64,000 nt of DNA from Streptomyces sp. HUAS CB01 (GCF_030406905.1 NZ_CP129137.1:6975501-7039500), one strand, 5' to 3'. Positions 1 through 8,986 are shown, numbered from the stretch's first letter. Notes: generated by a model from the sequence alone, not told the origin. A program made the numbers and translations.

Positions 1-1
1 C

Positions 2-409
2 CTGCGCGCGCTGAGCAGCCTGCACCGCTTCGAGGGACGGTCCTCGGCCCGTGCCTGGCTGCTGTCCATCGCCCGCCGCGCGGTGATCGACAGCTATCGG
101 TACAAGGCCGCACGGCCCAGGCTGCACGACGTACCGGACTGGCAGCTGGCGGTCGAACACGCGCAGCCGTGCGACCTGCCGGGCTTCGACGAGGGCGTCG
201 CCCTGCTCGAACTGCTCGCGGCCCTGCCCGAGGAGCGCCGCGAGGCGTTCGTCCTCACCCAGATGCTGGGTCTGCCCTATGCCGAGGCGGCCGAGCTGAG
301 CGACTGCCCGGTCGGCACCGTGCGGTCCCGTGTGGCCCGCGCCAGAGCGACGCTCATGGACCTGCTCACCGAGGCGGAGGGCCGGGCCGCGCCGGCCGTG
401 GCCGCCTGA
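2..409 (+). CDS. ECF-like RNA polymerase sigma factor, 5' end missing
   Basis: This is the C-terminal 135 residues of a sigma-70 family factor cut by the window edge. The visible N-terminal part (RFEGRSSARAWLLSIARRAV) is the end of region 2, which contacts core polymerase and the -10 element. After a linker comes region 4.2 (EERREAFVLTQMLGLPYAEAAEL...CPVGTVRSRVARAR), the helix-turn-helix that reads the -35 element. No anti-sigma gene follows directly; the next gene, 213 bases downstream, is a metal-type importer lipoprotein. Control of that importer by this factor is conceivable but not shown. The family assignment is confident; the ECF subgroup cannot be judged without the N-terminus. Confidence 0.88.
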   Translation: MRALSSLHRFEGRSSARAWLLSIARRAVIDSYRYKAARPRLHDVPDWQLAVEHAQPCDLPGFDEGVALLELLAALPEERREAFVLTQMLGLPYAEAAELSDCPVGTVRSRVARARATLMDLLTEAEGRAAPAVAA

Positions 410-622
410 CGCGGCGGGATGCCGGCCCGACCCCCACGGGCACCGGGCCGGCACCCTCCACCGGGGCCTCCAGCCGCGGCGTGCCGGGGGACTCCAGCCG
501 CGCCGGACCCCGCCGGCTGCGGTACCGGACCGGACGCACCGGGAACTCGGGCCGGGTCCGCCCCGACTAGTGGACCGGGTGACGGAGTTCCCCCCTGTGT
601 CGAGCGGATTCTGGAGAGTTTC

Positions 623-1684
623 ATGCGTTCTCGTGTGTGGTGCGGAACGTCGGCCGCCGTGCTCGGCCTCCTCGCGGCGGGCTGCGGTGGCGGGAAGGGC
701 GTCGAGGACGAGGGCACGGGGAAGGCCGCCGCCGGCGGCCACCCCGTGACCGTCACCGACTGCACGGGAGCCGGGACCACCTTCGCCGCGCCCCCGGAGA
801 GGATCGTCACGAGCAACGCCTCCGGCCTGGAACTCCTGCTCCGCCTGGGAGCGGGCGACAAGGTGGTCGGCACGGGGTTCCCGCCCGGCAAGGGAACGCT
901 GCCGGGCGAACTGGACGCCAGGGCGCAGCAGGTCGAGGTCCTCAGCCGGACCGTCGTCCCCAAGGAGAAGCTCCTCGGCTCCGGCGCCGACATGTACCTC
1001 GACACCTTCGCCTCGATGGGCGGCATGGGCGGCGGCATGGGCGACGCCCCGACGGAGGAGGAGTTCAAGGCCGCCGGGATCACGCACATGTACCTCAAGT
1101 CCACGGCGTGCGCGGCGATGGGCAAGGGCCCGTCCACGGACCTGTCCGCGGTCGAGGCGGACATCACCTCCCTCGGTGCCGTCACGGGCACGCGCGCGAG
1201 GGCGAAGGAACTCGTCGCCGGCATGCGGGAGCAGGTGGACGCGGTCCGGAAGGCGGTCGGGGGGATGCCCGAGGACGCCCGGCCGACGTACTTCTTCTTC
1301 GACTACGACGCGGGCACCGGACAGCCCACGGCCGTCTGCAACCGCCAGGTCGCCAACGCGGTGATCACCCTGGCCGGCGCCCGTAACGTCTTCGCGGACT
1401 GCGACGGCGACTTCAAGCAGGTCAGCTGGGAGGACGTGGTGTCCAGAAACCCGGACTGGATCCAGCTCGGCGTGCGCAACCGGGGCAGCGAGGCCGCCAA
1501 CGAGAAGGCCTTCGACGAAGCGCGGAGGTGGCTGGAGGGCAACGCCGCCACCAAGGGGCTGAAGGCGGTGAAGGACGGACGCTTCCTGCGCATCGGCTCC
1601 GAGCGCACCACCATCCCGGGGGTGGAGAACGCCGACGTGGTCCGGGAGATCGCCGGGACGATCCACCCGGGCAGGGTCAAGTGA
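623..1684 (+). CDS. FecB/BtuF-like ABC transporter substrate-binding lipoprotein
   Basis: A 353-residue extracytoplasmic binding protein for iron-siderophore, haem, cobalamin or another metal complex. The chosen ATG follows a GGAGAG-like ribosome site and gives a lipoprotein signal ending in LLAAGC, with lipidated Cys21; the longer reading frame upstream is low-complexity. The mature protein has the PERIVTSNASGLELLLRLGAGDKVVG opening typical of clamshell metal-complex binders, split here by its conserved 'ERIV' and 'LLLRLG' segments, and ends with the usual ADVVREIAGTIHP. Odd feature: residues 131-140 are a Met/Gly loop (SMGGMGGGMG) near the expected ligand cleft. Its stop overlaps the permease GTG start (GTGA), so the three transport genes form an operon. 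The substrate is not predictable from sequence alone. Confidence 0.9.
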   Translation: MRSRVWCGTSAAVLGLLAAGCGGGKGVEDEGTGKAAAGGHPVTVTDCTGAGTTFAAPPERIVTSNASGLELLLRLGAGDKVVGTGFPPGKGTLPGELDARAQQVEVLSRTVVPKEKLLGSGADMYLDTFASMGGMGGGMGDAPTEEEFKAAGITHMYLKSTACAAMGKGPSTDLSAVEADITSLGAVTGTRARAKELVAGMREQVDAVRKAVGGMPEDARPTYFFFDYDAGTGQPTAVCNRQVANAVITLAGARNVFADCDGDFKQVSWEDVVSRNPDWIQLGVRNRGSEAANEKAFDEARRWLEGNAATKGLKAVKDGRFLRIGSERTTIPGVENADVVREIAGTIHPGRVK

Positions 1685-2769
1685 CGGTGACGTCCCCGCC
1701 GTCCGCGTCCCGCCGTGACGGCGCGGACGCGGCGGACGAGGCGCGGACCGTGCCCGCCGGGGTGCTCGCGGCCGTCCTCGGAGCGGCGCTGCTGGCGGCC
1801 CTGACCGTGGCGGTCTCCTGGGGTTCCACGTCGATTCCGCCCGGTGAGGTGTGGGGCGTGGTGGGCAGACGGCTGGCCGGCGGGGCGCCTCGGCCCGGCA
1901 CGGACGACCTGATCGTCTGGCAACTGCGGGTGCCCCGGGCCCTGCTGGCCGCGCTCGTCGGCGCCGGGCTCGGCGTCGTCGGCACGGCGGTGCAGGCCCT
2001 GGTCCGCAACCCGCTGGCCGACCCGTACCTGCTGGGCATCTCGAACGGGGCCTCGCTGGGCGCCGTCGCCGCGATCGTGCTGGGCCTCGGAGCGGGCGGG
2101 GCGCTGGGGCTGGGGCTGTCCGGCGCGGCCTTCGCCGGCGCCCTGGCCACCTTCGCCCTCGTATGGGCGGTGGCCCGGCGCGGTGGCGGGTTCGCGCCGC
2201 TGCGGCTGGTCCTGGCGGGCGTGGCGATCGGTCAGTTCCTCTCGGGGTTCACCAGCTACCTGGTGCTGCAGGCCGGTGACGAGCAGCAGACGCACAGCGT
2301 GCTGTTCTGGCTCATGGGCAGCCTGAGCGGGGCGAGCTGGCAGACGCTCGCCGTGCCCGCCGTCGCCGTACCCGCCGCTCTGCTGTGGCTCCACGCGCGG
2401 GGCCGCGGACTCAACGCCCTGCTGATGGGCGACGAGACCGCGGCCGGACTCGGCGTCGACGTCACACGGCTGCGGCGCGAACTGTTCACGGTGACGAGCG
2501 TGCTGACCGGGGTCCTCGTCGCGGTGTCCGGCGCGATCGCCTTCGTCGCACTGATGGTGCCGCACGCCTGCCGTCTGGTCGTCGGAGGCGACCACCGCCG
2601 GCTGCTGCCGGTCTCCGCGCTCTTCGGAGCCCTGCTGATGGTGGTGGTCGACATCGTGTGCCGGACGGCCATGGACACCCAGGAGCTGCCGGTCGGCGTG
2701 GTGACCTCGCTGATCGGGGCACCGGCTCTGCTGTACCTGCTGGACCGGCGTCCGGGGGGCGGCAGTTGA
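1681..2769 (+). CDS. FecCD family ABC transporter permease
   Basis: A 362-residue polytopic membrane protein of the FecCD/BtuC family, which forms the dimeric channel for metal-complex import. The GTG start overlaps the preceding stop by four bases, which decides the start over the longer open frame. Family hallmarks are visible: RVPRALLAALVGAGLGVVGT near residue 80, the NPLADPYLLGISNGASLGA loop, the cytoplasmic LGVDVTRLRR coupling region, and the MVPHACRL and QELPVGVVTSLIGAPALLYLL segments at the end. Length and topology (about ten membrane segments) are normal. Its stop overlaps the ATPase start. Confidence 0.93.
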   Translation: MTVTSPPSASRRDGADAADEARTVPAGVLAAVLGAALLAALTVAVSWGSTSIPPGEVWGVVGRRLAGGAPRPGTDDLIVWQLRVPRALLAALVGAGLGVVGTAVQALVRNPLADPYLLGISNGASLGAVAAIVLGLGAGGALGLGLSGAAFAGALATFALVWAVARRGGGFAPLRLVLAGVAIGQFLSGFTSYLVLQAGDEQQTHSVLFWLMGSLSGASWQTLAVPAVAVPAALLWLHARGRGLNALLMGDETAAGLGVDVTRLRRELFTVTSVLTGVLVAVSGAIAFVALMVPHACRLVVGGDHRRLLPVSALFGALLMVVVDIVCRTAMDTQELPVGVVTSLIGAPALLYLLDRRPGGGS

Positions 2770-3614
2770 GGATCGACATCGAGGACGTTCACGTCGCGTA
2801 CGCGGGCCGCGCGGTCGTGTCCGGGGCCCGTCTGATCGCCGCCGAAGGGGAGATCACCGGGCTGGTGGGCCCGAACGGCAGCGGCAAGTCCACCCTCCTG
2901 CGCACGGTCTACCGGCATCTGCGTCCCCTCGCGGGCCGGGTGCTGCTTGCCGGCACCGACATCGCACAGCTGACCGCCGCCCGTTCGGCCCGCCATGTGG
3001 CGGCGCTGCCCCAGGAGCGGGGCAGCGACTTCGAGCTGACGGTACGGGAGGTGGTGGCCATGGGGCGCACACCGTACAAGCGGGCGTTCGCGGCGGACGA
3101 CTCCACCGACCGGGGCATGGTCGCGCGGGCCCTGGCGGACGTCGGGATGGACGCGGCGGCCGGGCGGCGCTTCACGGCGCTCTCGGGCGGTGAGCGCCAA
3201 CGGGTTCTGCTGGCAAGGGCGTTCGCACAGGACCCGGACGTGCTGGTGCTCGACGAGCCGACCAACCATCTGGACGTGCGCCATCAGGTGGAGCTGCTCG
3301 CCCTGCTCCGGGAGCAGCGCCGTACGACCCTGGTGTCGCTGCACGACCTCAACGCGGCCGCTTCCGTGTGCGACCGTCTGCACGTCCTGCACTCGGGGGC
3401 GGTGGTCGCCTCGGGCACGCCGCGCGAGGTGATCACGCCGGAGCTGATGGCGGAGGTGTTCGGAGTCCGGGCGGCGGTGGTGGAGCACCCCCTCACGGGT
3501 GATCCGCTCATCGCCTTCGACCACCGGGGCCCCGCGTCCGGCCCGTCCGGCCCGTCCGACGGGTCAAGGGCGCGGGACCCGTCCCCGGCCCTCGGGACCG
3601 GCACCGCGCCATGA
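2766..3614 (+). CDS. FecE/BtuD-like ABC transporter ATP-binding protein
   Basis: A 282-residue ATPase that powers the importer. It has Walker A GPNGSGKST (about residue 35), Q-loop ALPQERG, signature LSGGERQRV, Walker B VLVLDEPTNHLD and the switch His in LVSLHDLNAA, all intact. I place the start at a TTG that overlaps the permease stop (TTGA), because homology begins immediately (LRIDIEDVHVAYAGR) and the open frame upstream lies inside the permease gene. The C-terminal 25 residues (GPSGPSDG...) are a low-complexity tail, common in high-GC genomes. Confidence 0.92.
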   Translation: MRIDIEDVHVAYAGRAVVSGARLIAAEGEITGLVGPNGSGKSTLLRTVYRHLRPLAGRVLLAGTDIAQLTAARSARHVAALPQERGSDFELTVREVVAMGRTPYKRAFAADDSTDRGMVARALADVGMDAAAGRRFTALSGGERQRVLLARAFAQDPDVLVLDEPTNHLDVRHQVELLALLREQRRTTLVSLHDLNAAASVCDRLHVLHSGAVVASGTPREVITPELMAEVFGVRAAVVEHPLTGDPLIAFDHRGPASGPSGPSDGSRARDPSPALGTGTAP

Positions 3615-4456
3615 CGGAGGCGGGGCGGTCCTGCGGGCCCGCCCGGTCTCCGCCCGAGCGGCACGGTCACCGGACCGGTGACACCGCAGTCGACTCCGGC
3701 CACCGCACCGACTGCGGCGGGCGCATGGACCGGGGCGGGGCCCGCGCCCGCACGGCCAGACGCCCGGCAAGAGAGCATGTGGCGGTCGAGCACAGGGCGT
3801 TGGAGCACAGGGCAGTCGAGCATGTGTGGCGGTGGCCCACACGGCAAGGACCCACATGCTCGGCCCACACCGCAAGGACCGGGCAGTGGCCCACACGGCA
3901 ACCGCGTGGACACGGCAACGGCGTTCGCGCGAGACCGGCAGCGTTCACACACGGTGGCGTACGTTCCGCTGCGTACGCCGAACAGCGGCGCCGGTACGGG
4001 ACCGGCGACGCCACCGGGAAGCGCCAGGCGCACCCTATGCGGTGGCGTTCCCACGGGGGTGGCGTACCCACGGCGGCGGCGTACCCCAGGCGGTGGCGTA
4101 CCCACGGCGGCGGCGTACCCCGGGCGGTGACCCGCGACGCCCGCCTCGCGGGTGCGAGAGCCGCGGCCCTCGCGTGGCCGGGGTCCGGCCTCGCGCGCGG
4201 CGGCCGCTGAGCGGGCCCGCGGGTGGCATCCGGCCGGCGGTGGGATCCGGCCCGCGTGGCGTCCGGCCCGCGGGTGGCATCCGGTCCGCGGGTGGCATCC
4301 GGCCGGCGGTGGCACCCGTCCCGCGGAGACCGGGATCCGCCCCGAAGACACCGCGCAACGTTCCCGGCCCCGTCCGGGAACTCATCCCGCGCCGCCGCCG
4401 ACATGTGGGACGAGGCTGCCGTCCGGCAGCCGTACGAGAGCGAAGGGACGGAAAGG
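3615..4456. repeat. Gene-free tract of short GC-rich tandem and inverted repeats
   Basis: No convincing gene is present in these 842 bases. The tract contains several repeat types: imperfect 'GAGCACAGGGC' and 'GTGGCCCACACGGCAAGGACC' copies at about 3795-3900; an inverted pair GAGCATGTG/CACATGCTC at 3818-3826 and 3853-3861; a hairpin GGCGTACG/CGTACGCC at 3956-3979; five 17-base units at 4041-4125; and about six 17-18 base units (GGGTGGCATCCGGCCGGC-like) at 4216-4320. An ATGA-coupled open frame at 3611-4210 reads through the repeats with arginine/histidine-rich low complexity and is not believed. The promoter of the downstream exporter must lie near the right-hand end. Confidence 0.75.
4041..4125. 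repeat. Five tandem 17-bp repeats
   Basis: Units begin at 4041, 4058, 4075, 4092 and 4109. The pattern alternates GGTGGCGTACCCACGGC with GGCGGCGTACCCCRGGC; units 2 and 4 are identical. The similarity to the 17-18 base units at 4216-4320 suggests slippage expansion of one ancestral motif. No function is evident; a protein-binding array or structured leader cannot be excluded. Confidence 0.85.
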
Positions 4457-5863
4457 GTGACGCACCGCAGCGGGGACTCGTCGGACCCCGGTCGCATACC
4501 CGCCGGGCCGGACCGCCTTGCCCTGTTGGCCGTGTCGGGACTGCTGTCGTTCGTGGCGATGCTCGACATGAACATCGTCAATGTGGCGCTGGCGGACATC
4601 TCCCGGGACCTGCGGGTGTCCGCCGCCACCGCCCAGTGGGCCGTGCTGGGCTATCAGCTGCCCGTCGTGGCGCTGCTGCTGCCCGTCGGCCGGTGGCTGG
4701 ACGGCGCGGGTCCGCGGTCCGCTGTGCTCGTCGCGACCGCCGGGTTCGCCCTGTGCAGTGCCTTCGCGGCGGCCGCGCCCTGGGCGGGTCTGCTCATCGC
4801 CGCCCGGCTGGCCCAGGGGATCTTCGGCGCGGCGCTGTTCGTCCTGATGCCCGTCCTGGCGATCAGCTCGGTACGGCCCGCACTCCGTGGCCGGGCCATG
4901 AGCGTGCCGGCGACGCTCGGTCCGCTCGGGGCGGTGACCGGGCCCGCGATCGGCGGACTGCTCCTGGACGGACCGGGCTGGCGCGCGGTCTTCCTCGTCA
5001 AGATCCCCATCTGTCTCCTTGCGCTGGTCGTGGCGTGGAGGGCGATGCCGCGCGACGAGGGGCTTCGTCCGCTCCGCGCGGGCGCCCTGCGGGACGCCTC
5101 CCTCGTCGCCGCCGGAGCGGCGGTCCTGCTTCTGGCGCTGACCCTGGCGGCTGGCCACCCCTCGTGGCTGGCGCTCGCCGTCGCCGCCGTGCCGCCGCTG
5201 TGGCTCTGGCTGCGCGGGCCGGGCGGCCGTTCCGTGACGGCGGTGCTGCGCACGCCCCGGCTGCCCGGGGCCCACGGCGCCGTGCTGGCGCTCGCGGCCG
5301 GCTTCGCCGCGACGCACTACGTCATCGCCCTGCACCTGCAGCGCGACAACGGCGTCAGCGCCACCGCGACCGGTCTGACGGTGCTCGCCTTCCCTCTCGG
5401 CATGGGCCTGGCCGGACCGCTCGGCGGACGCCTCGCGGACCGCTGCGGCGCACGGCCGGTCGCCGCTGCCGGTGCCGCGGTCACCTCGGCCGGCCTGCTG
5501 CTGCTGGTCCCGCTCGACGGCGGCTGGTCGCCGGCCGACGTGGCCTGGCGACTGGCCCTCGCCGGCGCCGGCATGGGCCTGAACGGCGGCCCGACCCAGG
5601 CCCTGGTGATGGGGGCGGCGTCACCGGAGAGGACCGCGACCGCCGGGTCGACGGTCCAGCTCGCCCGAAGCCTCGGCTTCGCCCTGGGCCCCGCCCTCGC
5701 GACCGCCGTCTGGGGTCTGGCCGGAGCCGCCCACGGCGCCCGGACGGCCATGGTGCCGGCCGCCGTCGCGGCCTGTCTCGCCGTCCCCCTGCTCTCCCTT
5801 CCCGCCCGCGGCAAGGACGTGCCCGCCGCCACGACCGGCGCGGCCTCCACCGCCTCCGACTGA
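4457..5863 (+). CDS. MFS exporter, DHA2-like (drug/metabolite efflux)
   Basis: A 468-residue major facilitator. The GTG start follows GGACGGAAAGG; an in-frame ATG at 4403 is the alternative. The first membrane segment ends with the DHA2-family motif LDMNIVNVALADI, followed by TAQWAVLGYQL, as in multidrug and antibiotic efflux pumps of actinomycetes. The conserved motif C region GPLGAVTGPAIGGLLLDG is present. The C-terminal half is somewhat shorter than in 14-helix members. It ends 15 bases before the asnB-like gene, so it probably exports the product of this small biosynthetic cluster and may provide self-protection. Substrate assignment is inference from context. Confidence 0.87.
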   Translation: MTHRSGDSSDPGRIPAGPDRLALLAVSGLLSFVAMLDMNIVNVALADISRDLRVSAATAQWAVLGYQLPVVALLLPVGRWLDGAGPRSAVLVATAGFALCSAFAAAAPWAGLLIAARLAQGIFGAALFVLMPVLAISSVRPALRGRAMSVPATLGPLGAVTGPAIGGLLLDGPGWRAVFLVKIPICLLALVVAWRAMPRDEGLRPLRAGALRDASLVAAGAAVLLLALTLAAGHPSWLALAVAAVPPLWLWLRGPGGRSVTAVLRTPRLPGAHGAVLALAAGFAATHYVIALHLQRDNGVSATATGLTVLAFPLGMGLAGPLGGRLADRCGARPVAAAGAAVTSAGLLLLVPLDGGWSPADVAWRLALAGAGMGLNGGPTQALVMGAASPERTATAGSTVQLARSLGFALGPALATAVWGLAGAAHGARTAMVPAAVAACLAVPLLSLPARGKDVPAATTGAASTASD

Positions 5864-5878
5864 CCGAGGAGCTCGCCC

Positions 5879-7705
5879 ATGTGCGGCATCACCGGCTGGG
5901 TGTCCTTCCACACGGACGCCCGCACCCAGGCCCCGGCCATCGAGGCCATGACGGCCACCCTGACCCCGCGCGGCCCCGACGCCGGCGGCGTCTGGCTCGG
6001 CGAGCACGCCGCGATCGGCCATCGCCGACTCGCCGTCATCGACCCGGCCGGCGGGGCGCAGCCGATGACCGACCGTCCCACCGAGCCGGGCATCGTCCTC
6101 GGCTACAGCGGTGAGGTCTGCAACCACCACGCGCTGAGGTCCGAACTCCGCGGCCTGGGACACACGTTCAGCACCCGCAGTGACACCGAGGTGGTGCTGC
6201 GCGCCTACGCGCAGTGGGGCGAGGACGTCGCGGAGCACCTCGACGGCATGTTCGCCTTCGCGGTCTGGGACGAGCGGGCCCAGCGCCTGCTGCTCGTCCG
6301 GGACCGCCTCGGCGTCAAACCGCTGTTCTGGGCCGCGGTCGACGGCGGCGTCGCCTTCGCATCCGAGCCCAAGGCCCTGTTCGCCCATCCGGGGATCCGC
6401 CCCCGGGTGGACGCCGACGGGCTGCGGGAGGCGTACAGCCTGCTCTTCAACACCGGGCCCACGGTGTGGTCGGGCGTACGCGAGATCGAGCCGGGCGGAA
6501 TCCTGGTCGCCGACCGGGGCGGCGTCCGTGAACGCCGTTACTGGCAGCTCGAGGCGTCCCCCCACGGCGACGACCGGGACACCACCGTGGAACGCGTCCG
6601 CGACCTCGTCGGGACGGCCGCGCGCAGCCGGCTGGAAGCCGACGTCCCGCTGTGCAGCCTCCTCTCCGGAGGCATCGACTCCACCGTCCTCACCGCGCTG
6701 CTCGCCGACGAACTGCGCCGGCGTGAGGGCCCGGACGCGCGCCTCCGCTCGTACGCGGTGGACTACAGCGACCAGGCCGAGCGGTTCACCGGCGACGTCC
6801 TGCGCACCGGCCACGACACCCCGTTCGCCGTGGAGGCCGGGGCGTACATCGGCACCGACCACAGCACGGTCGTGCTCGACCCCCGGTCCCTGCTCGACCT
6901 CGACCACCGCAGGGCGGTCGTCGCCGCGCGGGACTCGCCGATCGGCGTGGGCGACATGGACACCTCGCTCTACCTGCTGTTCGGCGAGATACGCAGGCAT
7001 TCCACCGTCGCGCTGTCCGGCGAGGCGGCGGACGAGGTCTTCGGTGGGTACCCCTGGTTCCACAGCCCCCGGGCGCTCGCCGCCGAGACCTTCCCGTGGC
7101 TCCTCGTCACCGGGGACGAGACCGCCATGCCGCTGAACCCCGAACTCGACCTGCGTGTCGCCGAGTTCCGTGACGACACCTACCGGGACGCCCTCGCCGC
7201 CGTCCCGCACACCGAGGGCGAGTCGGCGACCGAGCACCGGCAGCGCGAGATGCAGCACCTGTCGCTGACCCGCTGGCTGCGCCAGCTCCTGCACCGCAAG
7301 GACCGGCTGAGCATGGCCCGGGGGCTGGAGGTAAGGGTGCCCTACAGCGACCACCGACTGGTCGAGTACGCCTTCAACACGCCGTGGCTCCTGAAGAGTT
7401 CCGACGGACGGGAGAAGAGCCTGCTGCGCGCCGCCGGCGCCGGACTCGCCCCGGACTCGGTGCTGCACCGGCCCAAGAACCACTACCCGGCCACCCATCA
7501 CCCCGACTACAACCGCGGGCTGCAGGAACTCGCCCGGGACGCCCTCTCCGTGGCCCAGGTCCGCGCCCTGGCCGACGAGTCGCGCATCAAGCCCTGTCTC
7601 GACACCCCGCCCGAACGGCTGGAGTGGGGCCACCGCCTCCGGCTCGAACGCGTCGTCGACCTGGCCCTGTGGCTGGACCACCACCGGCCCGAACTCGCCC
7701 TCTGA
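5879..7705 (+). CDS. asnB: Asparagine synthetase B-type glutamine-dependent amidotransferase
   Basis: A 608-residue two-domain enzyme. The N-terminal Ntn glutaminase domain begins MCGITGW, exposing catalytic Cys2, and contains GYSGEVCNH and the RDRLGVKPL segment. The C-terminal synthetase domain carries the ATP-pyrophosphatase loop LSGGIDST (about residue 260) and the later SGEAADEVFGGYPWF, KDRLSMARGLEVRVPYSD and REKSLLR-type motifs. All catalytic features are intact and the length is normal. A good ribosome site (GAGGAG) precedes the start. The enzyme activates a carboxylate as acyl-AMP and transfers ammonia from glutamine. Because it sits between an exporter and P450/isonitrile synthase genes, with 15- and 9-base gaps, it probably amidates a pathway intermediate instead of aspartate; that is inference. 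Confidence 0.93.
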   Translation: MCGITGWVSFHTDARTQAPAIEAMTATLTPRGPDAGGVWLGEHAAIGHRRLAVIDPAGGAQPMTDRPTEPGIVLGYSGEVCNHHALRSELRGLGHTFSTRSDTEVVLRAYAQWGEDVAEHLDGMFAFAVWDERAQRLLLVRDRLGVKPLFWAAVDGGVAFASEPKALFAHPGIRPRVDADGLREAYSLLFNTGPTVWSGVREIEPGGILVADRGGVRERRYWQLEASPHGDDRDTTVERVRDLVGTAARSRLEADVPLCSLLSGGIDSTVLTALLADELRRREGPDARLRSYAVDYSDQAERFTGDVLRTGHDTPFAVEAGAYIGTDHSTVVLDPRSLLDLDHRRAVVAARDSPIGVGDMDTSLYLLFGEIRRHSTVALSGEAADEVFGGYPWFHSPRALAAETFPWLLVTGDETAMPLNPELDLRVAEFRDDTYRDALAAVPHTEGESATEHRQREMQHLSLTRWLRQLLHRKDRLSMARGLEVRVPYSDHRLVEYAFNTPWLLKSSDGREKSLLRAAGAGLAPDSVLHRPKNHYPATHHPDYNRGLQELARDALSVAQVRALADESRIKPCLDTPPERLEWGHRLRLERVVDLALWLDHHRPELAL

Positions 7706-7714
7706 GGAGCAGAC

Positions 7715-8986
7715 ATGACCCTTCAGGAACAGCCGCCCGCCACGGAGGGCGCGGAACCCCTCGTCACGCCCGTGCCGCTCATGGGCTGCCCGTACAAGAG
7801 CGACCCGTACCCGCTCTACGAGCGCATGCGCGAGGCCGGTCCGGTCCACCGGGTGGTCTTCCCCAGCGGGGTGCACGCCTGGCTCGTCACCGGTTACGAC
7901 GCCGCCCACGCCGCCCTCGACGACGATCGCCTCGGCAAGAACCACGACCGCGGCAACGACCGCTGGCGTGCCCGCGCGTCGATCATGCCGGAGCCGCAGC
8001 ACTCCCGGCTCCAGGTGCACCTGCTCCACCAGGATCCGCCCGAGCACACCCGCATGCGGCGGTTCGTGACCGACGCCTTCGCGCCCCGCCGCATCGAGGG
8101 CCTGCTCCCGCGTTTCCAGCAACTGGCCGACGCCCTCGTCGACGCACTGCCCGGGACCGGCCCCGCGGACCTGGTCCCCGCGTTCGCCGCCCGGTTCCCC
8201 TTCCGGGTCCTCGCCGAGGTCATCGGCCTGCCGGCCGCACTGGCGGACCGTTTCGACCGGGACTGGGGCAAGGTCGTCCAGCCGGTCGGCCCCACCGACC
8301 CGGGCAGGCCGCTCTACGAGGCCCGGCTGCACGGCCTGCAGAGCTATATCGCCGACGTGGTCGCCCACAAGCGCGAGCACGTCGAGGACGACCTGCTCAG
8401 CCGGCTCGTCGTCGCCCGCGACCACGGCGAACTGTCCCCGGAGGAGCTGGACTCGATGGTCTTCCAGCTCCTCGTCGCGGGCCAGGAACCCGTGACCAAC
8501 CAGATCACCACCGCGCTCATCGCCCTCTTCCGCCATCCCGGGAGGCTCGACCAGCTCCGCGAGGACCCCGCCGTGCTGCCCCGCGCGGTGGAGGAACTGC
8601 TCCGCTACGACAGCGCCTTCGAGCTCACCACCTGGCGCTTCTTCGCCGAGGACAGCGACCTGTACGGCACCGAGGTCCCGGCGGGGGACTCCGTGATCGT
8701 CTCCCTGTGCGCCGCCAACCGCGACCCGCGGCGGTTCGAGAAGCCCGACGAACTCGACTTCGACCGCAGCCCGAACCCGCACCTGGCCTTCGGGCGCGGG
8801 ATCCACTTCTGCCCCGGCGCCGCGCTCGCCCGCGCCGAACTCCGGATCGCCCTCGGCACCCTGCTCAGGCGGCTGCCCGGCCTCCACCTCGCCATCCCGG
8901 ACCAGGACATCCACTGGATCCCGGCCGTCCTCGGCCGGGGGACCGACCACCTGCCCGTCGGCTACACCCGTCGCCTCGGCGCCTGA
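7715..8986 (+). CDS. Cytochrome P450 with atypical I-helix
   Basis: A 423-residue soluble bacterial P450. It has the haem-ligand loop FGRGIHFCPGAALAR with thiolate Cys366, and the K-helix ExxR in EELLRY. The I-helix reads LLVAGQEPVTNQI: residues 255-260 are AGQEPV, where most P450s have AG-x-(E/D)-T-T. The acidic residue (Glu258) is kept, but the proton-delivery Thr is replaced by Pro259. Loss of this Thr is known in P450s that use substrate-assisted chemistry or one-electron phenol coupling. RBS GGAG precedes the ATG, 9 bases after asnB. Likely role: oxidative tailoring or dimerising coupling of an isonitrile product. Redox partners are not encoded nearby. Confidence 0.92.
   Translation: MTLQEQPPATEGAEPLVTPVPLMGCPYKSDPYPLYERMREAGPVHRVVFPSGVHAWLVTGYDAAHAALDDDRLGKNHDRGNDRWRARASIMPEPQHSRLQVHLLHQDPPEHTRMRRFVTDAFAPRRIEGLLPRFQQLADALVDALPGTGPADLVPAFAARFPFRVLAEVIGLPAALADRFDRDWGKVVQPVGPTDPGRPLYEARLHGLQSYIADVVAHKREHVEDDLLSRLVVARDHGELSPEELDSMVFQLLVAGQEPVTNQITTALIALFRHPGRLDQLREDPAVLPRAVEELLRYDSAFELTTWRFFAEDSDLYGTEVPAGDSVIVSLCAANRDPRRFEKPDELDFDRSPNPHLAFGRGIHFCPGAALARAELRIALGTLLRRLPGLHLAIPDQDIHWIPAVLGRGTDHLPVGYTRRLGA

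Noticed and set aside
410..622. Possible cobalamin riboswitch before the importer lipoprotein
   Set aside because: I could not find the conserved B12-box or the expected receptor loop sequences in the gap.
3611..4210. ORF overlapping the ATPase stop (ATGA), apparently coupled
   Set aside because: The translation is Arg/His/Gly low complexity produced by the DNA repeats. The ATGA is judged coincidental.
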